Shown piece after piece: positions 56,046-64,000 of a stretch of 64,000 bases of DNA. The stretch comes from Balneolales bacterium ANBcel1 (lineage in GTDB: Bacteria > Bacteroidota > Rhodothermia > Balneolales > Natronogracilivirgulaceae). The notes under the pieces were generated by a model, which was given only the letters and a program-made list of their open reading frames with translations, had not been told where the DNA came from and searched no databases. The DNA is taken from positions 1 to 64,000 of the forward strand of contig JARULB010000005.1 of assembly GCA_029688905.1 (NCBI GenBank). Reading direction: 5' to 3'. Position 1 is the first letter of the stretch; each line of letters starts with the position of its first letter. Both the position numbers and the translations under genes were made by a program.

Positions 56046-57227
56046 TCAGAACATGTATCCGACATTGCCATAAAAGCGGAACATTTCGTCCGAAAACGCG
56101 GCATCAAGCCTCAGAATCAGATCGGGAGAAAATATGGAGATGGCAATGCCGCCGCCAAACGTCCGGTGATAGTCGCGGAACAGATCGCCCAATCCGTCAT
56201 CGCCGGCAAATACCCGGCCGCCGTCGTGAAATGTGTGTACACCCAGGCGAAAGCTGTACTCCGGGTATTCATACACCCAGGTGCGGAGCTCCAGATTGTA
56301 GAGTACAGAAGCATTGCCCCGGAACCGATGGAACGGATATCCGCGAACTGTGTAGTGATCACCCAGGTACGGCTGCTCCCAGTAAGGAACAGAGCCATGG
56401 GCAATGACCCCGACGGTGCGCGCCGCCAGCACCGGCCGAAAATAGGGCACCGGCAAGGTCACATACTGCCGAATATCGGCAGAAAGCTTCGCCATCGGAA
56501 ACTCACCGGTAATCCCACCGGGCGCCCATGTTCCACTGATTCTGAGCCGGTTTCCCCTTGTAGCGGCAAATTCGTTGTCGCGATTCTCCCAAAGCAGGCC
56601 GGCCCCGACTTTTGACAGAAAGCCGCCTTCTATTCCCCTGGGTCGCCACTCTCCCATTAGCTCATCCTGCCGGTCGGTGGCTTTTTCGTAATGGACGCCC
56701 AGGGTGGCGGTGACATCCAGCTGCCCGCCCGACCCTCGTCCACGGTTATTCCTGTAAACCGCATGCCGCCCCATCCACTCAAACCCGGCGCGGTACACCT
56801 CAAAATAGTAGTAACCGTCATCCCAAAGCTCCTTGTCAAACCCGGTATCGTTGCCAATGCCGAAAAACGTTTCCACCGGATTCTTTTCACCATCCAGCCT
56901 CCAGCGTGACCGTACCGGCCTGCCAAACGTTTCCGTCTGTTCGTATTTCAACTTGAGACTAAACAGGCCTCTTGTGGATGCTTCCAGTCCCAGCTCCGTT
57001 CGGGATACATAGGGCTGAATACGAGGATGGTACCGGTACCGGCTTACCAGCACGGCGCCCAGCAGACCGACATCCGACGTGTATATGGCAGCTGGGAAAA
57101 TACCGGTGATCGTCGTATCCCCCGGAACCCTCTCCGGCAATATCATGGTCTGGGCAGAAACGCTCCGGACGGCCGGCAGGATTAGTATCACCAGTATAAG
57201 TATGGCGCGGCAGTAGTTTGAATACAC
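56046..57227 (-). CDS. Omp85-like outer membrane barrel protein
   Basis: A 393-residue protein with a signal peptide (cleavage after VSAQ) and an outer-membrane beta-barrel resembling the barrel part of BamA/TamA proteins. It has the loop-6 motif VRGYPFHRF near residue 300 and ends in the aromatic FYGNVGYMF that barrel assembly recognises. No POTRA domains are present, so it is a short, patatin- or surface-antigen-type member rather than BamA. The function is unknown. Confidence 0.8.
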   Translation of the reverse strand: MYSNYCRAILILVILILPAVRSVSAQTMILPERVPGDTTITGIFPAAIYTSDVGLLGAVLVSRYRYHPRIQPYVSRTELGLEASTRGLFSLKLKYEQTETFGRPVRSRWRLDGEKNPVETFFGIGNDTGFDKELWDDGYYYFEVYRAGFEWMGRHAVYRNNRGRGSGGQLDVTATLGVHYEKATDRQDELMGEWRPRGIEGGFLSKVGAGLLWENRDNEFAATRGNRLRISGTWAPGGITGEFPMAKLSADIRQYVTLPVPYFRPVLAARTVGVIAHGSVPYWEQPYLGDHYTVRGYPFHRFRGNASVLYNLELRTWVYEYPEYSFRLGVHTFHDGGRVFAGDDGLGDLFRDYHRTFGGGIAISIFSPDLILRLDAAFSDEMFRFYGNVGYMF

Positions 57228-57597
57228 TTAAAAATGCTCTGAGTTGCTTTTGCATCCATTGGTGGAAGACCTGCTTGCCGCCAATGGCGATGATTCCATG
57301 GAAGTTACACCGCAGCTCGGTAACACACAAAGACGATACCTGAGTATCCCCTCCACCCTGGCACCCCCGACTCTTCTGCCGACTCCATAGTGACTCGCAT
57401 TGCGCTGCGAAAGGCCATCAGTGATAACGTGTTCTCAAGTAATGATTTACCTGGTTATTTAGACTTAGTTTAAATAATAATTGCGCATTCCATTCCCATC
57501 CCGTATTTTTAGGACGCACTTCAAAAAAAGTATTAACAATCACCTATGAGCCTGGTGCATATTCTGACCCGCTCTTCGAAAACAATCAAATGACTGT
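57228..57597. promoter_or_regulatory. TonB receptor promoter region with DtxR-type palindrome
   Basis: The main feature is the near-perfect inverted repeat at 57455-57477: TTATTTAGACT, one central base, AGTTTAAATAA, with a single mismatch between the arms. It resembles DtxR/MntR/IdeR-type metal repressor boxes. Just downstream, TTGCGC (57481-57486) and TATTTT (57504-57509) are separated by 17 bases and could be the promoter. The rest of the 370 bases shows nothing clear. Confidence 0.6.
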
Positions 57598-59997
57598 ATG
57601 AAAACTATTTTACTTGCCCTGCTGCTACTGGTTTTCAGTCCGGTGCCTGAAGCAGGCCCCGCAGGTTCCCTGGAGGGAACAATTCAAAACGAAGAAAACC
57701 TGACCCTTTCCCACGCTCACATCGCCCTTCCCCATATCAACAAGGGAACCATTACCCGCCGAGACGGGTCGTTCCGGCTTGCAAATATTCCTGTAGGCGA
57801 GCATCTGGTTCGCATAAGTCACATCGGCTACGAACCCGTCGAACGTACCGTTAGTATTGCAGAGAATGAAGTTGCACGCATCACCATCACCCTCGAGGCC
57901 TCCTATGAAATGCCTCAGATCGAGATCGTCGGTCGTACGCCGGACCGTCTTGCCCGCATTCCGGGTTCGGCTTCGGTGGTATCGGCACAGCGACTGGAGC
58001 AGACCAGTCCACTGAACGCCACCGAAATTTTCAGGCAGATCCCGGGGGTTCATTCGGTGGATCAGGATGGACTCGGGCTGCGTGCCAATATCGGAATCCG
58101 TGGGCTGGACCCCAGCATGAGCCGTAATGTACTGATGCTTGAAGACGGCATGCCCGTCGCGCTTGCTCCGTACGGAGAGCCCGAAATGTACTACACACCT
58201 TCCATCACACGCATGGATGGCGTTGAGGTCATCAAGGGAAGCGGCTCCATTCTCTTTGGGCCGCAGACGGTGGGCGGAGTCATCAACTACCTCACACCCG
58301 ATCCTCCCCCCGAAGCCCGGCTGGATGCCTACATATCCGGTGGTGAAGGCGGGCTGTTTACCTCACGGCTGGGGTATGGCAACACCTTCGGCAACTCGGG
58401 CTTTCAACTCACCTACCTGCGGCGCCAGGGTGACGAAGTTGGTCCACTGGAATTTCGCATCAACGACATCATCGCAAAATGGAAACTCACAATGGGCCGG
58501 CGTTCGGTGCTTGGTGTCAAGCTCAGCCTGTACGACGAAACCTCCAACTCCACCTATGTCGGACTGAGTCAGCCCATGTTCGAAAACGGCAATTTTGATT
58601 TCACCGACCTCGCCCCCGACGATGAGCTTAACATCCGGCGCTATTCGGCCAGCCTTACCCACGACTATTTCTTCAGCGATCATATCCAGCTCCGCACCGC
58701 CGCTTACGCGTACACTACAACACGAAACTGGTCGCGGCAGGATTTTGACAACCAGCCTGTAGCCGGTCGGGAGTACAGCCGTATTATCGGTAACACGGAC
58801 CGGGATTTCGGTGCCATCTGGTTCCGCCCGACAACGGGAAATCGTAATCGTGAATTTGAGGTGGTCGGTTTTGAACCGCGCCTGAGCGCCCGTTTCCATG
58901 TCGGTGAGTTCCGCAATGAACTGGATGCCGGATTCCGGTTCCTGTATGAACGCGCGTTTGAAAAACGCATCAACGGCTCCATTGCAAGTCCGGCTACCGG
59001 TGATCTTCGCGACGACGAAATACGCACCGGCCATGCCGTGAGCGGATATGTGCAAAACCGGTTTTATGTGACGCCGAAACTCACCGCTACTCCCGGCCTG
59101 CGTGTCGAATATTTTAATTACGAACGGGAGATAATGCGCGTCAATTTCGAAGATGTCAATCGCAGCACCACCGACGACGTCGTTGCATTCATACCGGGGA
59201 TGGGAATCAACTACCAACTCGGTCCGCACTCCTCGTTGTTCACCGGAGTTCACCGCGGCTTTAGTCCGCCCCGCGTCAAAGACGCGCTTACCGCTACCGG
59301 CGACAGCGAAGAGCTTGACGCCGAATGGAGCTGGAATTACGAAGCCGGATTCCGGCTCAGGCCGCTGCCCTACCTCAATGCGGAAGTCACCGGCTACTAT
59401 ATGACGTTTGAGAATCAGATTATTCCGGTTGCAGAGTCGGCGGGCGGACAGGGCATGCCCAACGCGACCGGCCTCACCAACGGCGGGGCAACTGAACACT
59501 ATGGCCTCGAATTCCTGCTGAGATTTATGCCCATTCCGCTTGGCGGACTTCCCCTGACTGCCGAATGGGAAGCCGGCGGCACCTGGAACCAGGCGACCTT
59601 CAACGAAGACCGCTTTGTATCCGCCGGTGGAGGCGAGGTAGTCAACGTTAAGGGAAATCATCTGCCCTACGCTCCGGAATGGTCGGGCTTCAGTCAACTC
59701 TCACTCTACCATGAAACCGGTATTTCGGGGTATCTGAAAGGAATTTTTACGGGTGAACAGTACGGCGATGCGCGCAACCTCTCCGAACCCGGCGGAGATG
59801 GACGCAGCGGCAAGATCGAGAGCTACACCGTTCTGGATGCCGGACTGCGCTACCGGCTGCCGACGACATTTGACGCTACCCTGTCAGCCACCGTCAAAAA
59901 CCTCACCGATGAACGCTATATCTCATCGCGGCGCCCGCAGGGAATCCGGCTGGGCTTGCCGCGGATGATCATGTTCGGAATTGACCTGAAAATCTGA
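57598..59997 (+). CDS. TonB-dependent receptor, FecA-like
   Basis: A 799-residue outer-membrane receptor for active uptake. It has a signal peptide (about 1-18), a carboxypeptidase-regulatory-like domain typical of Bacteroidota (about 23-105), a plug (about 110-235, with IPGVHSVDQDG and NIGIRGLDP) and a 22-strand barrel ending MFGIDLKI. The plug and barrel resemble FecA-type iron(III) dicitrate receptors. The DtxR-type palindrome upstream supports iron or manganese control. No sigma/anti-sigma pair is adjacent. Confidence 0.92.
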   Translation: MKTILLALLLLVFSPVPEAGPAGSLEGTIQNEENLTLSHAHIALPHINKGTITRRDGSFRLANIPVGEHLVRISHIGYEPVERTVSIAENEVARITITLEASYEMPQIEIVGRTPDRLARIPGSASVVSAQRLEQTSPLNATEIFRQIPGVHSVDQDGLGLRANIGIRGLDPSMSRNVLMLEDGMPVALAPYGEPEMYYTPSITRMDGVEVIKGSGSILFGPQTVGGVINYLTPDPPPEARLDAYISGGEGGLFTSRLGYGNTFGNSGFQLTYLRRQGDEVGPLEFRINDIIAKWKLTMGRRSVLGVKLSLYDETSNSTYVGLSQPMFENGNFDFTDLAPDDELNIRRYSASLTHDYFFSDHIQLRTAAYAYTTTRNWSRQDFDNQPVAGREYSRIIGNTDRDFGAIWFRPTTGNRNREFEVVGFEPRLSARFHVGEFRNELDAGFRFLYERAFEKRINGSIASPATGDLRDDEIRTGHAVSGYVQNRFYVTPKLTATPGLRVEYFNYEREIMRVNFEDVNRSTTDDVVAFIPGMGINYQLGPHSSLFTGVHRGFSPPRVKDALTATGDSEELDAEWSWNYEAGFRLRPLPYLNAEVTGYYMTFENQIIPVAESAGGQGMPNATGLTNGGATEHYGLEFLLRFMPIPLGGLPLTAEWEAGGTWNQATFNEDRFVSAGGGEVVNVKGNHLPYAPEWSGFSQLSLYHETGISGYLKGIFTGEQYGDARNLSEPGGDGRSGKIESYTVLDAGLRYRLPTTFDATLSATVKNLTDERYISSRRPQGIRLGLPRMIMFGIDLKI

Positions 59998-60095
59998 ACG
60001 TCTTGCAGGCAGGCGGGACAACTCCCTTGCACCGGTTTCGGTGAGGAAACCGAAAGTGATTCGGTCTTTCAACTATGTGCGTGAATTGATAGATT

Positions 60096-60131
60096 GCCGG
60101 ATGCGGACAAAACCGTATCCGGCTTTTTTTT
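60096..60131 (+). terminator. rho-independent terminator after TonB receptor gene
   Basis: An 11-bp stem (GCCGGATGCGG with CCGTATCCGGC, one G-T pair), a 6-base loop and a run of eight T bases. It ends the receptor transcript about 100 bases after the stop. Confidence 0.9.
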
Positions 60132-60179
60132 GGCTTTCTCCGCTTCACATTATTTCCTCCACGTCAAGCGCCTCCATTT

Positions 60180-61919
60180 ATGAATACGCAAGCCCCGTTA
60201 TTCGAGACCCCCGAAGTTTCTTCGGTGCAGGACATGCTGATTCAGTCAGCTCGCCATTTTGAAAAGCGCCGCGCACTCACCGACTTTTCCCCCACACCCA
60301 TCAACGAAGCGACCTATGGACAGCTTCTCCACCATGTGAGGGTCTTCGGCACCGCGCTCAAAAAACTCGGACTCAAGGAGCGCGCTCACATCGCCCTGAT
60401 CGGTGAAAACAGGGTGCAGTGGGGGGTCGCCTATCTTACGGCAGCCTGCTATAACTACGTCATCGTTCCGGTCGATAAAAACCTCGGGAAAACAGAAATT
60501 CTGAACATCATCCACGAATCAGATGCGCAAGCCGTCATTTTTTCCGGCGGATCCTCCTCACATTTTGAGAGCACACATACATCGCTCAAAAAAATTCGGC
60601 ACTACATCCATATGGACCTGCCGGAATCGGAAGGTGAATTTCTCTCCATGAAATCGCTCATGGATGACATCCCTGCCGGAAAAACAGTGGCTATGCCGAA
60701 AATCGACCCGGATGAGATGAGCATTATCGTGTTCACTTCCGGATCGCTTGGCCGGGCCAAGGGGGTGATGCTTTCGCAGAAGAATATTGTTACGGATCTG
60801 ATGGGGATGGTACGGATGGTGCGCCTCTACCCGGAAGACCGGTTCCTCTCCGTGCTCCCCATCCACCACACCTATGAATGTACCTGCGGTTTTCTATGTC
60901 CGCTGTACAAAGGATGCTCCGTCTGGTTTGCCCGGTCACTAAAAACCATCCTGGATGACCTCAAGGTGAGCAAAGCGACCATCATGCTGGGAGTGCCGCT
61001 TCTGTACGAAAAAATGTACAAAAACATCAGAAAGGGAATAAACGAGAAGGCAGCTACACGCGTGCTGGTCCCGCCCATGCTGAATGCCGCTGGACTGCTG
61101 AAGTCTCTGGGATGGTCGGATGCCCCCCGCAAGCTGTTCAAGTCGCTCCACGAAAAATTCGGTGGAAACATCCGGCTGTTTATTGCCGGGGGTGCCGCTC
61201 CCGACCCGGAAGTTGCAGCCGGGCTTCGCCGCATGGGCTTCATGTTTCTGCAGGGATACGGGCTGACCGAAACCGCACCCATTCTCACACTGAACCGGCT
61301 GGAAGCGTTCAAGGATGAAGCCGCCGGACTGCCGCTGCCCGGTGTCGCTCTGAAAATTCACGAACCCGACGAGAACGGGGTTGGCGAAGTCTGGGCCAAA
61401 GGCGATAACGTCATGCTGGGCTATTACAAAAACGAGCAGGCAACCCGCGAATCCATTTCAGAAGACGGATGGTTCCGCACCGGGGATCTGGGTCACATCG
61501 ACAAGGACGGGTTCCTCCACATCAGCGGAAGAAAGAAAAATGTCATTATCGCGGCCAACGGCAAAAACGTCTTTCCCGAAGAGCTGGAAGATCTGCTGAA
61601 CCGGAGCCCGTATATTCAGGAAGTGATGGTGTACGGCCAGTCTGATAGCGCATACAACGAAAAGATTGTCGCTCAGATCGTTGTCGATGGAGAAGCGCTC
61701 ATCTCACGTGCCGAAGCGAAGAAAAAGGAGATCACCTCGGAGTGGATTCACGAAACCATCCGCAATGAAATCAACAAGGTGAACAAGCAGCTCGCCTCGT
61801 TCAAGCGGATACAGGACTTCATCATCCGGGAAGAGGAGTTTGCAAAAACAACCACGCAGAAGATCAAACGCTACATGGTGGGCAAGGATCCGCGACCGAT
61901 CAGTACCGAAGAGCACTGA
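60180..61919 (+). CDS. AMP-forming acyl-CoA ligase (long-chain fatty acid type) 1
   Basis: A 579-residue adenylate-forming enzyme that activates fatty acids as CoA thioesters. Signature regions are the P-loop FTSGSLGRAKGVMLSQ near residue 183 (the usual TSGTTGxPKG is altered to TSGSLGRAKG), YGLTETAP near residue 360, TGDLGHIDKDGF and KNVIIAANGKNVFPEELE, with the catalytic Lys in TTQKIKRYM near the end. It begins soon after the receptor's terminator and is convergent with a second ligase. Confidence 0.9.
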   Translation: MNTQAPLFETPEVSSVQDMLIQSARHFEKRRALTDFSPTPINEATYGQLLHHVRVFGTALKKLGLKERAHIALIGENRVQWGVAYLTAACYNYVIVPVDKNLGKTEILNIIHESDAQAVIFSGGSSSHFESTHTSLKKIRHYIHMDLPESEGEFLSMKSLMDDIPAGKTVAMPKIDPDEMSIIVFTSGSLGRAKGVMLSQKNIVTDLMGMVRMVRLYPEDRFLSVLPIHHTYECTCGFLCPLYKGCSVWFARSLKTILDDLKVSKATIMLGVPLLYEKMYKNIRKGINEKAATRVLVPPMLNAAGLLKSLGWSDAPRKLFKSLHEKFGGNIRLFIAGGAAPDPEVAAGLRRMGFMFLQGYGLTETAPILTLNRLEAFKDEAAGLPLPGVALKIHEPDENGVGEVWAKGDNVMLGYYKNEQATRESISEDGWFRTGDLGHIDKDGFLHISGRKKNVIIAANGKNVFPEELEDLLNRSPYIQEVMVYGQSDSAYNEKIVAQIVVDGEALISRAEAKKKEITSEWIHETIRNEINKVNKQLASFKRIQDFIIREEEFAKTTTQKIKRYMVGKDPRPISTEEH

Positions 61920-62145
61920 TCGTACCTAATTACGCCTGAAATCGGGTGAAAATTAACGCGATGAGTGCGCGTCATGGAATAACGCCGGCCATTACTGCAT
62001 GCGCGGAGGGTGTTTAATACTAACGATAAGCCGGCTTGATTATCGAAGGGGCGGATCGTCTGCGGTCCGGTAAACCGGAGCATCGCATTGTCGGAGGATA
62101 GTATTCACCGGACACCAGGCAGCCGGTACGCGTAAGCAGCGGGAG

Positions 62146-63948
62146 TTACCCTTTGTTTACATACAGGTACCGTTTGATTTTTTGGGTAGGAGTCTTTTCG
62201 AACGGCTCCGACTGCTCGATTACCTCGGCCAGCCGGGCAAACGAAGCTACACTGGCGTTAACTTCATCCCGGAGGGTGACCAGCAGCTTCCGTATCTCGT
62301 CTCTGACTTCAGCTTCGCTGCATCCCATTGCGGCAAACTCTTCATCAAGCTTCTCGTAGTTCAGGTAAACCCGTGCCACAAGACGGCCATCCTGTTTGAA
62401 AACCAGCGATTCCATGACATAGTCGGATCGGTGCAGCACCGATTCAATACTTTCCGGGTAGATGTTTTCGCCGCTCGGCCCCAGTATCATATTCTTGAGC
62501 CGGCCGCGGATGTAGAGATATCCGTCCTTGTCAAATGCCCCCAGATCGCCTGTGCGAAGCCAGCCGTCCTTGTCCACGGTTTCCGCAGTGAGTTCGGGAT
62601 CGTTGAAGTAGCCCAGCATCACACCATGCCCCCTGATCAATATTTCGCCATCGTCCAGCGGACCTTTTTTCGTCTTTCCGGACTTTTTCTCACTTTTTCG
62701 TTTCTTTCCGCCGGCTGCACGTTCCTGCCGTTCAGATTCTTCTTCATCCGCATCCGCCTTTCCTTCATGGTCGATGCGGATTTCCACACCCGGCAGCGGC
62801 TTTCCTGTGGCATGGAGCCTGACGGTTGAGGCGCCGGTACCGGCAGCCAGCGGTGATGTCTCTGTCAGCCCATAGCCGATCGCATAGGGAAATCCCGCTT
62901 CCTTCAGGAATACTTCAACGTCCGGTGCCAGGGACGCTCCCCCGATGCAGAAGGTCGTCAGGCATCCGCCAAACGTTTCCATCAGCTTCTTCCCGGCCTT
63001 GCGGTGAATCAGCTTTCGTACGGCAGGGACTTTGTAGGCGGCCCGAAGCACTTTCTTCCGCCGGATTTCCGGCAGTATCCTTGCCTTGAACATTTTTTCA
63101 ATGATCAGCGGAACCGACAACATAATGGTCGGGCGCACCTGTTTGAGGGCCGGAAGCAGCACAGCGGCGGTCGGCGGCTTGCTCACATACGATACGGATG
63201 CCCCGATCATCATGGGGAGTACCAGGCCAAGCGTGCATTCGTACACGTGGGGAAGCGGCAGAATGGACAACAGCCGGTCATTTTTGCCAATGGGTACAAT
63301 CTTCTCTGTGGCAATGGCATTGCTCACAATATTGCCATGGCTCAGCATCACTCCCTTGGAGTGGCCGGTGGTTCCGGATGTGTATATGATGGATGCGGGA
63401 TCATCTTCAGCGATATCCATGGACGACAATCCGGCCATCTGAAGAGCCATATGCTTGATCCGCTTCATTTCCCGGCTTCCTTCGGCATACAGGCGCCGAA
63501 GGCGGTCCTTGCTCCAGTCGGGTGATATCACCGACAGATTGTCTGCCAGAATCACCGCATTGAGACTTTCAAGGTTAAACTCTTCTACCTTGTGATACAG
63601 CCGCTCGGAGACAAAAAGGGCGCTGGCACCCGAGTGGCGGAGAATGTGATGGATTTCGGATGGATGAAAATCATTCAGGATCGGAACGGCGATCGCCTTC
63701 AGTGAAGTGATCCCGAAGTAGGCCACGCCCCAGTTCGGACTGTTTTCGCTTAAAATCGCCACACGGTCACCCGGACCCACGCCGTTGTCCCGAAGGTACG
63801 AGGCGACCAGCCTCACCTTCTCTCCCAGCCTGGCGTAACTTGTGGCTTCCTCACCGGCATACCCCAATGCCGGGTGTTCCGGGTAGGCGGTTATACAGCG
63901 CTCCAGTAGCGCTGTTAATGTTTTTGTTTTCAGAGGCTGTAAACTCAT
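62146..63948 (-). CDS. AMP-forming acyl-CoA ligase (long-chain fatty acid type) 2
   Basis: A 600-residue paralogue of the preceding ligase, with standard motifs: YTSGTTGHSKGVMLSH near residue 190, YGLTETSPLA near residue 360, RTGDLGAFDKDGY and NMILGPSGENIYPESIE, with the catalytic Lys in PTQKIKRYL. An unusual hydrophilic Glu- then Lys-rich insert occupies about residues 388-430, before the core DGEILIRGHGVMLGY. The gene is monocistronic and convergent with ligase 1. Confidence 0.92.
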   Translation of the reverse strand: MSLQPLKTKTLTALLERCITAYPEHPALGYAGEEATSYARLGEKVRLVASYLRDNGVGPGDRVAILSENSPNWGVAYFGITSLKAIAVPILNDFHPSEIHHILRHSGASALFVSERLYHKVEEFNLESLNAVILADNLSVISPDWSKDRLRRLYAEGSREMKRIKHMALQMAGLSSMDIAEDDPASIIYTSGTTGHSKGVMLSHGNIVSNAIATEKIVPIGKNDRLLSILPLPHVYECTLGLVLPMMIGASVSYVSKPPTAAVLLPALKQVRPTIMLSVPLIIEKMFKARILPEIRRKKVLRAAYKVPAVRKLIHRKAGKKLMETFGGCLTTFCIGGASLAPDVEVFLKEAGFPYAIGYGLTETSPLAAGTGASTVRLHATGKPLPGVEIRIDHEGKADADEEESERQERAAGGKKRKSEKKSGKTKKGPLDDGEILIRGHGVMLGYFNDPELTAETVDKDGWLRTGDLGAFDKDGYLYIRGRLKNMILGPSGENIYPESIESVLHRSDYVMESLVFKQDGRLVARVYLNYEKLDEEFAAMGCSEAEVRDEIRKLLVTLRDEVNASVASFARLAEVIEQSEPFEKTPTQKIKRYLYVNKG

Positions 63949-64000
63949 AATCTCCGAGGCGTTTTTTGATATGTAAAATATTCAGTATCAGTTACTTGCA

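Noticed and set aside
60036-60060. Hairpin GGTTTC/GAAACC just after the TonB receptor as a riboswitch or terminator
   Set aside because: It is short, has no T tract, and a far stronger terminator follows at 60096-60131.

Overview
The window holds two very different blocks of DNA. Bases 1 to about 18300 are an AT-richer, mobile defence region. Bases about 18700 to 64000 are ordinary, GC-richer chromosomal housekeeping sequence. The host looks like a Gram-negative member of the Bacteroidota/Balneolota/Rhodothermota side of the tree. The reasons are a TonB receptor with an N-terminal carboxypeptidase-regulatory-like domain, an Omp85-type barrel protein, DAP-type MurE, few Shine-Dalgarno sequences, and a Bacteroidota-style integrase with an HTH_17 protein. 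This placement is an inference, and no rRNA or tRNA gene was found to fix it.

Mobile block, all on the minus strand unless noted. A BREX type 1 operon runs brxA, brxB, brxC, then an AbiEi/AbiEii pair, then pglX, then a HEPN (AbiU2-like) gene cut by the left edge. pglZ and brxL would be expected beyond that edge. The AbiE pair carries two near-identical 42-base copies of an inverted-repeat site, one before each gene. To the right lie a divergent gene of unknown function (plus strand), a DUF2280-like protein, a DnaB-like helicase, a winged-helix replication protein, an excisionase-like HTH protein, several unknowns, and a tyrosine integrase at 17021-18235 that probably marks the right end of the element.

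Chromosomal block. 18709-22241 encodes a membrane-embedded spermidine-synthase-like protein and a PflX-like radical SAM protein with a Tat signal. A GH43 glycosidase and a lipoprotein follow. 25438-41291 is a division and cell wall (dcw) cluster read right to left: mraZ, rsmH, ftsL, ftsI, murE, mraY, murD, ftsW, murG, murC, ftsQ, ftsA, ftsZ. It has a clear promoter and a three-repeat MraZ operator, and it lacks murF, murB and ddl. 41688-46952 is a methionine operon (metY, metX, thrA). Its leader is unusual: a promoter, an 11-codon Met/Cys-rich open frame with its own terminator, then a SAM-I riboswitch with a second terminator. After it come era, pdxJ, metF, an NlpC/P60 lipoprotein, a DCC protein, two stand-alone receiver proteins, a TSUP permease, mutS2, an Omp85-like barrel protein, a TonB receptor behind a DtxR-type palindrome, and two long-chain acyl-CoA ligases.

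The observations most worth a second look are the tandem leader-peptide plus SAM-I riboswitch control region (46570-46952), the duplicated AbiE operator nested inside the BREX operon (5194-6036), and the Tat-signalled radical SAM protein (21114-22241).
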